From assembly GCA_002305235.1 (NCBI GenBank), contig DBQL01000181.1, forward strand, positions 8,323-14,782: 6,460 nt of DNA. The letters are read 5' to 3'. Shown here in pieces: positions 1-5,665 of the stretch (the stretch's first letter is position 1; every line of letters starts with the position of its first letter). The notes under the pieces were generated by a model. That model made no database searches, was not told the DNA's origin, and saw only the letters and a program-made list of their open reading frames with translations. Origin of the DNA: Prevotella sp. UBA1395. Lineage in GTDB: Bacteria; Bacteroidota; Bacteroidia; Bacteroidales; Bacteroidaceae. The translations under genes were made by a program, and so were the position numbers.

Positions 1-372
1 TGCGGTCTTGGGAGAGAGCTGCTTAGTGATGCCGAAGGCAGTCTTCAGCTCCAAATGTGTCCAATGGTACAACGGGTTGCGAAAGGTATAGGGCACGGTC
101 TCGGCCCATTTCTCAAATTTCTCCCAGTCGGTCGTGTCAGCACCCGTACAGAATTTCTCATCCACGCCATTGGTTCGCATGGCGCGCCACTTGTAATGGT
201 CGCCACCCAACCATAGTTCCGTGATGCTGCGAAACTTATGGTCGTCGGCCACCATCTGCGGCACCAAGTGACAGTGATAGTCGATGATCGGCATTTTGGC
301 AGCATGATTGTGGTACAGATCCTGTGCGGTGGGGGTGTCCAACAGGAAGTTTTCGTCCATGAACTGTTTCAT
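1..372 (-). CDS. uxaC: Uronate (glucuronate/galacturonate) isomerase, N-terminal part, runs off the left edge
   Basis: Uronate isomerase interconverts D-glucuronate and D-fructuronate, or D-galacturonate and D-tagaturonate, in the cytoplasm. It is the entry step of hexuronate catabolism. The 124 codons present begin [12 protein letters not shown] and are open to the first base of the window. They contain the amidohydrolase-type metal motif DYHCHL (His33, His35), the family-typical stretch [14 protein letters not shown] (about 54-67) and [13 protein letters not shown] (about 97-109), which together are diagnostic of UxaC. The full protein is usually about 470 residues, so roughly three quarters lies outside the window. 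The ATG at 370-372 was chosen because it follows a Bacteroidota-type promoter directly. A second in-frame ATG at 358-360 (MDENF) is an alternative start. The gene is divergent from ansA. I see no damage in the visible part. Confidence 0.93.
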   Translation of the reverse strand, partial: MKQFMDENFLLDTPTAQDLYHNHAAKMPIIDYHCHLVPQMVADDHKFRSITELWLGGDHYKWRAMRTNGVDEKFCTGADTTDWEKFEKWAETVPYTFRNPLYHWTHLELKTAFGITKQLSPKTA

Positions 373-417
373 AATCTTGTTCGTTGATTCGTTTTATTAA
401 ATATGAGTTTGTTGTTG

Positions 418-449
418 CAAAAATAGTACAAAATATTGGAAATCTCAAG
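418..449 (-). promoter_or_regulatory. Predicted sigma-ABfr promoter of uxaC
   Basis: On the minus strand TATTTTTG (418-425) matches the Bacteroidota -7 consensus TAnnTTTG fully. The upstream element is a partial -33 match: CTTG at 446-449 with a 20-nt spacer, or TTGA at 445-448 with 19 nt. This would start transcription roughly 40 nt upstream of the uxaC ATG. It is a motif match only. Confidence 0.5.
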
Positions 450-466
450 GCTTTTAACTATATTTG
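435..466 (+). promoter_or_regulatory. Predicted sigma-ABfr promoter of ansA
   Basis: TATATTTG (459-466) is a full match to the -7 element TAnnTTTG. ATTG (435-438) lies 20 nt upstream and is a three-of-four match to the -33 TTTG. The leader to the ansA ATG would be only about 15 nt and contains no Shine-Dalgarno sequence, which is usual in this phylum. The two promoters point away from each other and their -33 elements lie within about 10 bp. Confidence 0.55.
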
Positions 467-485
467 CACAAAATAAATTGGGCAG

Positions 486-1514
486 ATGAATAAAGTATTG
501 CTGATCTACACCGGTGGCACTATCGGCATGGGTAAGAATTCGTACACAGGCGCTTTGGAACCCCTTGATTTCAACCATCTTGTCGACTCCATGCCGGAGT
601 TCCAACTGATCAAGACCGACATTGATATCTATCAGTTCGCCCCACCCATAGATTCCAGCGACATGGCCCCCGAGAAATGGGCACAGCTCGTGCGCATCAT
701 CACGCGAGACTATGATCAATACGATGGCTTCGTCATTTTGCACGGCACAGACACGATGGCCTACACTGCCTCGGCGCTTTCTTTCCTCCTTGAAAACCTC
801 ACCAAGCCCGTTATCCTCACCGGCTCGCAGCTTCCCATCGGACAATTGCGCACCGACGGGAAAGAAAACCTCGTGACCAGCATTGAGCTTGCAGCCCTGA
901 AAGACGCCGACGGCAACGCGCGGGTGCCCGAAGTGTGCATCTATTTCAGCGGGCATCTCATCAGGGGCAACCGCTCCACCAAGATCAACGCCGACGGATT
1001 CCACGCCTTCGACTCTTTCAACTATCCCCATCTGTGCGATGCCGGCGTGAGCTTCAGCTTCCACGACCATCACATTCTCAAGCCCGACTTCACCAAAACG
1101 CTGATGCCCCACCTCGCAATGGACCCCAACGTGGTGGTGTTCAGCCTGTTTCCCGGCGTACAGGAGCACGTGGTCAAAAACGTGTTACTGTCCAAGGAGG
1201 TGCGAGGCATCGTCATGAGGACCTTCGGAAGCGGCAACGCCCCGCAGACGTCATGGCTGCAGTACACCCTGCGCGAAGCCGCCAATCGCGGTATCGTGGT
1301 GGTGAATATCAGCCAGTGTGTGGCAGGGACGGTTGAGATGGCCCGATACGGTACAGGCTGTCAACTCAAACAAAACGGCGTAGTGTCCGGATACGACTCC
1401 ACGGTCGAGGCCGCAGTGACCAAGTTGATGTATCTCTTGGCAAGATATAAGAACCCCAATGTCATCCGCAGCATGATGAACAAGTCATTGGCCGGCGAGA
1501 TCACCATTGAATGA
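486..1514 (+). CDS. ansA: Type I (cytoplasmic) L-asparaginase
   Basis: The 342-residue protein hydrolyses L-asparagine to aspartate and ammonia. Both signature motifs are present. TGGTIG (9-14) carries the presumptive nucleophile Thr12, and HGTDTM (86-91) carries the Thr88-Asp89 pair. Tyr20, the DSS stretch at 57-59 and Lys166 complete the expected active site. There is no signal peptide: the protein starts MNKVLLIYTGG, a beta strand rather than a leader, so it belongs to the cytoplasmic AnsA class and not the periplasmic AnsB class. Length matches E. coli AnsA. Thr165 and Cys278 (in NISQC) align with residues lining the allosteric asparagine site of the E. coli enzyme, so substrate-controlled activity is plausible; this alignment is from memory. 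The gene stands alone, with its own promoter upstream and a gene-poor region downstream. Confidence 0.96.
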   Translation: MNKVLLIYTGGTIGMGKNSYTGALEPLDFNHLVDSMPEFQLIKTDIDIYQFAPPIDSSDMAPEKWAQLVRIITRDYDQYDGFVILHGTDTMAYTASALSFLLENLTKPVILTGSQLPIGQLRTDGKENLVTSIELAALKDADGNARVPEVCIYFSGHLIRGNRSTKINADGFHAFDSFNYPHLCDAGVSFSFHDHHILKPDFTKTLMPHLAMDPNVVVFSLFPGVQEHVVKNVLLSKEVRGIVMRTFGSGNAPQTSWLQYTLREAANRGIVVVNISQCVAGTVEMARYGTGCQLKQNGVVSGYDSTVEAAVTKLMYLLARYKNPNVIRSMMNKSLAGEITIE

Positions 1515-1588
1515 CCTCTCGCCCGCCCCGCCGAGCAGCAACCGATAACCAAACTCCCCGACAACACGAAAAACACGGTATGAAATTT

Positions 1589-1609
1589 TGACAAAAGGTT
1601 TGTCATTTT
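1589..1609 (+). terminator. Weak possible terminator after ansA
   Basis: TGACAAA (1589-1595) and TTTGTCA (1599-1605) form a perfect 7-bp stem with a 3-nt loop, followed by TTTT (1606-1609). The stem has only two G-C pairs and lies 75 bp after the ansA stop, so termination would be inefficient. No better terminator is visible for ansA. Confidence 0.25.
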
Positions 1610-1630
1610 GCCCATCATATCCCATCAGGT

Positions 1631-1665
1631 TATGCTCGCCCGCAAATACGGCCAAAACGAGCATA
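1631..1665. repeat. Inverted repeat, 8-bp perfect arms
   Basis: TATGCTCG (1631-1638) and CGAGCATA (1658-1665) are perfect reverse complements separated by 19 nt. No T tract follows on either strand, so it is not an intrinsic terminator. It may be a relic or a binding site; I cannot assign a function. Confidence 0.4.
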
Positions 1666-1732
1666 CTTTACAACATTCTGCAAATCAACAAGTTGCAAAA
1701 ACACAACGCTCAACCTTCATCATTTACCCCCC

Positions 1733-1776
1733 CGATAGGGTTGCGATTGCTATCGTTTCGCGTCACGAAAAGATAG
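1733..1776. repeat. Overlapping, mutually exclusive inverted repeats
   Basis: CGATAG (1733-1738) can pair with CTATCG (1750-1755), a perfect 6-bp stem with an 11-nt loop. The same CTATC (1750-1754) can instead pair with GATAG (1772-1776), extended by TTTCG (1756-1760) with CGAAA (1766-1770) around a 5-nt loop with one internal mismatch. The second structure is the stronger one. It lies inside the doubtful 79-codon frame. Confidence 0.4.
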
Positions 1777-1854
1777 TAACCACGAGACGAAAAGACCCAT
1801 TCCGCCATGCCTTCAGGCCTCAATCGCGAAACAAAAAGATGGTCTTTGCCACGA
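1759..1854 (-). repeat. Two degenerate direct repeat units, in phase
   Basis: Unit 1 (1759-1785) and unit 2 (1825-1854) both run from CGCG to CCACGA on the plus strand. By eye 21 of 27 aligned bases match, with one 3-nt gap. Their starts are 66 bp apart, a multiple of three. On the minus strand they translate to RGYYLFVTR and RGKDHLFVSR in the same frame, with partly synonymous differences. A weaker third copy (CGCGAGAAAA at about 1871-1880) may follow. Confidence 0.45.
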
Positions 1855-1858
1855 AAAA

Positions 1859-2149
1859 TCATCTGAAACCGCGAGAAAACAGCCGGGGTGATGGCAGAGC
1901 GAGCGTCATTTTCTCGTAGAATGAGCAATGGTGAAGTGTTAAAATCCATACCGAAATCTTGACAAACACTTGGCCCGGCCCTTGGTGTTTTGTGTCGGTC
2001 TCCGGCGTTGTCATGATCTTTTCAGCCACCATCAACCCCGCATCGCGCCATCAACAGCCCAACGCCAAGGCCTCCGCGCATACCATCCCCACGGCCGCTG
2101 CCATTTCCTGCCCCGGCGTGCCAAACATGGCCGGCAAGACTAACGGCAC
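1859..2149 (-). pseudogene. Coding-like remnant interrupted by TGA; identity unknown
   Basis: Reading the minus strand from 2149, the frame VPLVLPAMFGTPGQ... contains a hydrophobic, alanine-rich segment like a membrane helix (MAAAVGMVCAEALALG). It stops at TGA (2051-2053) and continues open as WRDAGLMVAEKIMTT... to a second TGA (1859-1861). Changing that first TGA to TGG would join the halves as GCWWRDAG. Third codon positions over about 2000-2150 are strongly G+C rich, as in the real genes nearby. The antiparallel plus-strand frame shares the same third positions, so composition cannot decide the strand. The tract starts right at the T run of the operon terminator, so it has no start or promoter of its own. 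It may be the 3' end of a decayed membrane-protein gene; I cannot name a family. Confidence 0.3.
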
Positions 2150-2181
2150 AAAAAAAGGTCGCATACGTTGTGTATGCGACC
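2150..2181 (-). terminator. Strong intrinsic terminator of the rpmB-rpmG-DUF4295 operon
   Basis: GGTCGCATAC (2157-2166) and GTATGCGACC (2172-2181) form a perfect 10-bp stem with a 5-nt loop. On the minus strand it is followed by seven T residues (complement of the A run at 2150-2156). It lies 21 bp after the DUF4295 stop codon. The plus strand has no T run after the stem, so it works in one direction. Confidence 0.9.
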
Positions 2182-2202
2182 CTCTGTCATATCTCGAGAT
2201 CT

Positions 2203-2361
2203 TTATTTCTTAAAGAAATCCTTAACGGCTTCGTTAGGAACCATCTTCTCATCAAAGGTATAAGCACCGGTCTTGGGGCTCTTTACCATCTTGATGACCT
2301 TTGAGTAAGCGCGACCATCCATTGATCCTTCATGAAGGGTAGCGACCGCTTTTTTTGCCAT
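2203..2361 (-). CDS. DUF4295 small protein, Bacteroidota-specific large-subunit ribosomal protein (bL38)
   Basis: The 52-residue protein starts MAKKAVATLHEGSMDG and ends NEAVKDFFKK. It is small and lysine-rich, and contains the family-typical MVKSPKTGAYTFDEKMV stretch (25-41). The DUF4295 family is found next to rpmG across Bacteroidota. From memory, it was identified as an extra large-subunit protein named bL38 in the Flavobacterium johnsoniae ribosome structure. The role is therefore structural, in the 50S subunit; its exact contribution is not something the sequence shows. The start follows rpmG by 31 bp without a promoter motif, so it is co-transcribed. The gene is last in the operon and is followed by the strong terminator. 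It is intact and of the expected length. Confidence 0.88.
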   Translation of the reverse strand: MAKKAVATLHEGSMDGRAYSKVIKMVKSPKTGAYTFDEKMVPNEAVKDFFKK

Positions 2362-2392
2362 AGTATATCTTCGTTAATTGGTTTATGCAAGA

Positions 2393-2581
2393 TTACTTGA
2401 TCTCCTTGTGGAGAGTCATCTTCTTCATAATAGGGTTATACTTCATGAGTTCGAGACGCTCAGCAGTATTCTTACGGTTCTTGGTGGTAATGTAACGGCT
2501 TGTGCCTGCGAGGCCGGAGTTCTTCATCTCGGTACACTCCAATATAACCTGCACTCTATTACCTTTAGCTTTCTTTGCCAT
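2393..2581 (-). CDS. rpmG: 50S ribosomal protein bL33
   Basis: The 62-residue protein has the classic bL33 signature: [12 protein letters not shown] near the N-terminus, [14 protein letters not shown] (26-39) in the middle and the basic end [11 protein letters not shown]. It sits near the E site of the 50S subunit. There is a single cysteine (Cys16) and no CxxC pairs, so this is the zinc-independent form. The gene starts 5 bp after the rpmB stop, indicating translation from a shared mRNA, and is followed 31 bp later by the DUF4295 gene. Length is normal. Confidence 0.97.
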   Translation of the reverse strand: MAKKAKGNRVQVILECTEMKNSGLAGTSRYITTKNRKNTAERLELMKYNPIMKKMTLHKEIK

Positions 2582-2586
2582 GATGA

Positions 2587-2850
2587 TTATTCTCCTATAA
2601 CTTTAATGTCTTTCCAGTCGCAATAACCTTTAGCAACTGCCTGCTTCAAAGCAGCATCGAGACCTACCCTATTAATAAGACGGAGACCAGCAGCACTGAT
2701 CTTGAGTGATATCCAGCAACCCTCTTCTACATAGTAGAACTTCTTGCTGAAAAGGTTGACGTCAAAGCTTCTCTTTGTACGGTGCTTTGAGTGAGACACA
2801 TTACAACCTATCTGTGCCTTCTTTCCTGTGATCTGACAAATCTTAGACAT
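2587..2850 (-). CDS. rpmB: 50S ribosomal protein bL28
   Basis: The 87-residue protein begins [15 protein letters not shown], followed by [13 protein letters not shown] (17-29), both typical of bL28, a late-assembling protein of the large subunit. The open frame extends 18 codons further upstream (to 2904), but that extension crosses the -7 promoter element at 2902-2909, so the ATG at 2848-2850 is the start. The cysteines (5, 16, 45, 77) do not form CxxC pairs, so no zinc ribbon is expected. First gene of the operon rpmB-rpmG-DUF4295, with a promoter directly upstream. Confidence 0.97.
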   Translation of the reverse strand: MSKICQITGKKAQIGCNVSHSKHRTKRSFDVNLFSKKFYYVEEGCWISLKISAAGLRLINRVGLDAALKQAVAKGYCDWKDIKVIGE

Positions 2851-2901
2851 TGCTATTCTTTGTTTTTGATTTCGATTTTGATACTTATTCCAAACAGTGT
2901 G

Positions 2902-2932
2902 CAAAATTACAAATTATTCCCAATGTGACAAA
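2902..2932 (-). promoter_or_regulatory. Predicted sigma-ABfr promoter of the rpmB operon
   Basis: On the minus strand TTTG (2929-2932), a 19-nt spacer and TAATTTTG (2902-2909) fit the Bacteroidota consensus TTTG-N19-TAnnTTTG at every defined base. The transcript would start near 2895, leaving an A-rich leader of about 45 nt without a Shine-Dalgarno sequence. An exact match suits a highly expressed ribosomal-protein operon. Confidence 0.85.
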
Positions 2933-2993
2933 ATATTTGCAAAAAGAAATCTTGTTTTTAAGCTATTTTAATTGAAATACAGCTCCATGCGAG

Positions 2994-3027
2994 AAAAACC
3001 GTGCTTCCGAGCCACAACAGGCAACAC
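2994..3027 (-). terminator. Possible terminator of the tsaD-cinA unit
   Basis: On the minus strand GTGTTGCC (complement of 3020-3027) pairs with GGAAGCAC (complement of 3001-3008) over seven pairs, one of them a G-T wobble, with one internal mismatch and an 11-nt loop. It is followed by GG and then TTTTT (2994-2998). It lies about 50 bp after the cinA stop and upstream of the rpmB promoter, the right place to separate the two units. The stem is imperfect. Confidence 0.35.
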
Positions 3028-3078
3028 TTGTCGGCAAGGGTAAGAAGTCGAAAAATATCATATCATCAGCACATCATC

Positions 3079-3585
3079 TCACCCTTCCTGTACCGGCAAC
3101 CGCTCCTTGAGATAGTCGAGAAACAGTTGCAACGACTTGTTTGAGGCTATGGCGAGATTGATGTCACGGCCGAAATCTTCGGTCAGTTTGAATGCCCGCA
3201 CGTCATCTTTGTTGCCATAGCCTATCCAGATGGTGCCCACCGGAATATCCGGCGTGCCGCCGGTGGGTCCGGCTATGCCCGTGGCAGCAATGGCAAAGGT
3301 GCAGTTCAGCGCGTCGCACGCACCGCAAACCATTTGCTTGGCAACGTTCTCACTAACCGCCGTCTCTTGCTCCAAGGTCTCGTGAGACACGTTCAGGATG
3401 CTCTCTTTCACGTCATTGGAATAGGCTATGATGCCGCCCTTGAAATAGTTGGAGGCACCTGACACAGAGATGATAGCCTCGGCAATGCGGCCTCCCGTGC
3501 AACTTTCGGCCGTTCCAAGCGTGGCACCCAGCCTATAAAGGGCCTCTTGGATATTACGGCTCAGTATCTTACTTTCAAATTCCAT
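3079..3585 (-). CDS. pncC: Nicotinamide-nucleotide amidohydrolase, stand-alone CinA C-terminal domain
   Basis: PncC deamidates nicotinamide mononucleotide to nicotinate mononucleotide and ammonia, returning pyridine nucleotides released by NAD-consuming enzymes such as DNA ligase to the NAD pool. The 168-residue protein carries the family blocks AESCTGG (26-32, presumptive catalytic Ser28), GGIIAYSN (50-57) and AATGIAGPTGGTPDIPVGT (100-118). The N-terminal MoaB/COG1058 half of full CinA is missing. This is a normal stand-alone form, as in E. coli, because the start ATG (3583-3585) follows the tsaD stop by only 3 bp, leaving no room for more. Often annotated as a competence/damage-inducible CinA-family protein; competence is not implied here. 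Confidence 0.95.
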   Translation of the reverse strand: MEFESKILSRNIQEALYRLGATLGTAESCTGGRIAEAIISVSGASNYFKGGIIAYSNDVKESILNVSHETLEQETAVSENVAKQMVCGACDALNCTFAIAATGIAGPTGGTPDIPVGTIWIGYGNKDDVRAFKLTEDFGRDINLAIASNKSLQLFLDYLKERLPVQEG

Positions 3586-3588
3586 AAT

Positions 3589-4617
3589 CTATTCGAATGT
3601 CACTTTAGAAAACGCCGGTACATCGATGGCGCAGAAGTCATTATCCATAAACTTATAGTAGCCCACGATGCCGATCATCGCGGCATTGTCGGTGGTATAA
3701 CTGAACTTGGGTATATAGATGGTCCAGCCATATTTCTCGGCATGTTCGCAAAAGGCATTGCGCAGACCGTTATTGGCCGACACTCCGCCGGCAACGGCCA
3801 CATGCTTGATGCCGGTCTCCTTGACGGCCAACCGCAACTTCTTCATCAGGATGTCTACAATGGTGAACTCAAGGCTTGCGGCCAAGTCTTCCTTGTGATG
3901 CTCTATGAAATCGGGGTCTTCGGCCACCCAGTCGCGAAGGTTGTAGAGAAATGAGGTCTTCAATCCCGAGAACGAATAGTCCAATCCGGGGATATGAGGC
4001 TCCGAGAAATGATAGGCTTTCGGATTGCCCTGACGAGCAAGCCTGTCGATGATCGGTCCGCCGGGATAGCCCAGTCCCATCACTTTGGAACACTTGTCGA
4101 TGGCTTCTCCGGCCGCGTCGTCGATGGTTTGCCCGAGAACTTCTATATCGTTATATGCATTGACTTTGACGATTTGCGAGTTGCCTCCCGATACCAACAG
4201 GCAGAGATAAGGGAACGGCGGAGCCTGATGGTCGTCGTCGCTCTCCTTGATGAAATGGGCCAACACGTGACCTTGCAGATGATTCACATCGATCAACGGT
4301 ATCTCCAGACTGCGCGCCAAGCCCTTGGCGAAACTCACTCCGACAAGCAACGAACCCATCAGGCCGGGCCCACGGGTGAAGGCTATGGCCGAAAGCTGTT
4401 CCTTGGTGACACCGGCCCGTGCCAGCGCTTGGTCGACGACGGGCACCACATTCTGCTGATGTGCACGACTTGCCAGCTCGGGAACCACGCCACCGTATGC
4501 ACGATGCACATCCTGAGAGGCTGTCACGTTGCTCAGAAGCACACCGTTCTTCAACACGGCGGCCGAGGTGTCGTCGCAGCTGCTCTCTATACCTAATATA
4601 TAAATATCTTTTTCCAT
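3589..4617 (-). CDS. tsaD: tRNA N6-adenosine threonylcarbamoyltransferase
   Basis: TsaD transfers the threonylcarbamoyl group from threonylcarbamoyl-AMP to A37 of ANN-decoding tRNAs, working with TsaB and TsaE in the cytoplasm. It is essential in most bacteria. The 342-residue protein has the expected ASKHA-fold landmarks: GIESSCDDTS (9-18), the metal-binding HLQGH motif (His113, His117), LVSGGNSQ (141-148), the DYSFSGLKTS segment (213-222), AGGVSANN (276-283) and the C-terminal metal ligand region TTDNAAM (308-314, Asp310). Length is normal. It overlaps nothing and is followed after 3 bp by pncC, so the two are one transcript. The start ATG at 4615-4617 gives the canonical MEKDIYILGIESS. A 158-bp gap separates it from map. 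Its TsaB, TsaC and TsaE partners are not in the window. Confidence 0.97.
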   Translation of the reverse strand: MEKDIYILGIESSCDDTSAAVLKNGVLLSNVTASQDVHRAYGGVVPELASRAHQQNVVPVVDQALARAGVTKEQLSAIAFTRGPGLMGSLLVGVSFAKGLARSLEIPLIDVNHLQGHVLAHFIKESDDDHQAPPFPYLCLLVSGGNSQIVKVNAYNDIEVLGQTIDDAAGEAIDKCSKVMGLGYPGGPIIDRLARQGNPKAYHFSEPHIPGLDYSFSGLKTSFLYNLRDWVAEDPDFIEHHKEDLAASLEFTIVDILMKKLRLAVKETGIKHVAVAGGVSANNGLRNAFCEHAEKYGWTIYIPKFSYTTDNAAMIGIVGYYKFMDNDFCAIDVPAFSKVTFE

Positions 4618-4775
4618 ACGCTATATTCCGTTGAAATATAAATTCTATTAACATTGCGTGCCCGTTGCCCATCGGCTTATAGAGCAGGCCGCGGGCAGCG
4701 CCACAGTGCCGATTTCTCACCCTTTGCCACTCTCGAGCATGCTGCGGGCATGAGGCTTTCGGCACGAGTCAACCC
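4618..4775. other. 158-bp spacer between map and tsaD
   Basis: I see no gene here. On the minus strand the stretch nearest tsaD holds TATATTTC, one base from the TAnnTTTG -7 element, but no TTTG lies at the right distance, so a tsaD promoter is only possible. A small perfect hairpin (CATGC 4738-4742 with GCATG 4748-4752) has no T run and is not a terminator. tsaD may therefore be transcribed by read-through from map. Confidence 0.4.
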
Positions 4776-5642
4776 TTATTCTGACAGCACTTCGACACCC
4801 GTCTCGGTCATCAGGAAGGTGTGTTCCCACTGTGCGGATGGTTTCTCGTCACCCGAGATCACCTCCCACCCATAGGGGTCGCCCTCGTCGATGAACACCT
4901 CCCATGTGCCCATGTTGATCATGGGCTCGATGGTGAACACCATGCCGGGAACAAGCAGCATGCCCGTGCCCTTGCGGCCATAGTGCAATATCTCGGGTTC
5001 CTCGTGCATGGAGAGCCCCACTCCGTGCCCACAGAGGTCTCTCACCACGCCGTAATGATATTTCTCGGCATGCTTTTGGATGGCGTTGCCGATGTCGCCC
5101 ACAAAACAATAGGGCTTGGCGGCCTCGGCACCAATCTCGAGACATTCCTTGGCCACGCGCACCAGCTGCTCTTTCTCGGGGGTTGACTTGCCGCCGATGA
5201 TAAACATTCGTGACGCGTCACCATAATAACCGTTATAGTCGATGGTCATGTCGACGTTGACAATGTCTCCCTCTTCAAGCACGTCTTCTTTCTTGGGAAT
5301 ACCGTGACACACCACCTCGTTAATGCTAGTACATACGCTTTTGGGAAATCCCTCGAAGTTAAGGCACGAGGGATGACAATCGTGCTCCTCGCAGTATTTC
5401 ATGCAAATGTCGTCAATATCCTGTGTGGTCATGCCCGGGCGAATGGCTTCGGCCACCGCGTCGAGACAGCCCGTGTTGAGCCTTCCGGCTATCCTGATGC
5501 CCTCGATCTGCTCCGGGGTGCGGATCATATCGCGCGAAGGCACCGTCTTGCCCTTGCTCTCCCAATACAACACTTTCTTGTCAAGCTCGGTGAGAGGTTG
5601 TCCGGGAAGACAGTGCCATCTTTTTCTCTTATTGCTAACCAT
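4776..5642 (-). CDS. map: Methionine aminopeptidase, type I
   Basis: MetAP removes the initiator methionine from nascent proteins when the second residue is small. It is cytoplasmic, binds two metal ions and is normally essential. The 288-residue protein has all five metal ligands: Asp131 (in VNVDMT), Asp142 (GYYGDASRMF), His206 (CGHGVGL), Glu239 (FTIEPM) and Glu273 (QWEHTF). The substrate-site histidines are His113 (VCHGIP) and His213 (MHEEP). About 35 basic, Trp-containing residues precede the catalytic domain (MVSNKRKRWHCLPGQ); they lack cysteine-rich zinc motifs and are longer than the E. coli N-terminus. The frame is open up to 5801, but that would cross the promoter and terminator and overlap the HAD gene, so the ATG at 5640-5642 is chosen. 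Confidence 0.96.
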   Translation of the reverse strand: MVSNKRKRWHCLPGQPLTELDKKVLYWESKGKTVPSRDMIRTPEQIEGIRIAGRLNTGCLDAVAEAIRPGMTTQDIDDICMKYCEEHDCHPSCLNFEGFPKSVCTSINEVVCHGIPKKEDVLEEGDIVNVDMTIDYNGYYGDASRMFIIGGKSTPEKEQLVRVAKECLEIGAEAAKPYCFVGDIGNAIQKHAEKYHYGVVRDLCGHGVGLSMHEEPEILHYGRKGTGMLLVPGMVFTIEPMINMGTWEVFIDEGDPYGWEVISGDEKPSAQWEHTFLMTETGVEVLSE

Positions 5643-5665
5643 AATGATAATACTTAAAATTGATG

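Larger units (their letters stand above)
1710..1949 (-). other. Doubtful 79-codon open frame with an internal repeat
   Basis: The frame starts MDFNTSPLLILREND and ends at TGA (1710-1712). Its only notable property is an internal repeat: RGKDHLFVSR (residues 33-42) and RGYYLFVTR (56-64). There is no signal peptide, membrane segment or known motif. No TAnnTTTG element lies upstream of the ATG at 1947-1949, and the upstream sequence reads into the coding-like remnant in another frame. It could be a small unknown protein, but I think it more likely to be a translated interspersed repeat. I do not recognise it. Confidence 0.2.
1582..1966. repeat. Two direct copies of a 14-bp motif, GAAATYTTGACAAA
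   Basis: The motif occurs at 1582-1595 and 1953-1966, with 13 of 14 bases identical (T versus C at position 6) and starts 371 bp apart. On the opposite strand it reads TTTGTCAARATTTC. The flanks are not clearly conserved. The first copy overlaps the weak hairpin after ansA. The pair could be remains of an interspersed repeat, target duplications of an inserted segment, or chance. Confidence 0.4.
1515..2149. other. Gene-poor intergenic region between ansA and the ribosomal operon
   Basis: The 635 bp between the ansA stop and the terminator of the DUF4295 operon contain no gene I can recognise. Open frames in it (1710-1949 minus, 1588-1776 plus, 1608-1919 plus, 1959-2213 plus) have no upstream TAnnTTTG-type promoter that I can find. 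The last one crosses the strong minus-strand terminator and runs over the end of the DUF4295 gene. What the region does hold is a 14-bp motif in two copies, a pair of in-phase degenerate repeats, several inverted repeats, and a GC3-rich coding-like tract broken by a TGA. These are listed separately. The most economical reading is a decayed or mobile-derived spacer. Confidence 0.6.

Noticed and set aside
369..1169. 266-codon open frame antisense to ansA
   Set aside because: It lies opposite a clear asparaginase and runs through the intergenic promoters. Its His/Val/Glu/Gly-rich composition is what the antisense of GC3-rich coding sequence gives. No known motif.
1959..2213. 84-codon plus-strand open frame
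   Set aside because: It crosses the strong minus-strand terminator and ends over the DUF4295 3' end. It has no promoter, and its hydrophilic Asn/Ala/Pro-rich sequence shows no motif. It remains a formal alternative to the minus-strand remnant.
2851..2904. 18-residue N-terminal extension of bL28
   Set aside because: The upstream ATG lies inside the -7 element of the promoter, and [10 protein letters not shown] is the canonical bL28 start.
3994..4596. 200-codon plus-strand open frame opposite tsaD
   Set aside because: tsaD is intact with all family motifs; the opposite frame is a compositional shadow with no recognisable domain.
4738..4752. Small hairpin CATGC/GCATG as a map terminator
   Set aside because: Only five pairs and no T run on the minus strand.
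4151..4765. 204-codon minus-strand open frame overlapping tsaD in another frame
   Set aside because: Arg/Ser/Cys-rich translation typical of an out-of-frame reading of a real gene, and it overlaps the tsaD start.
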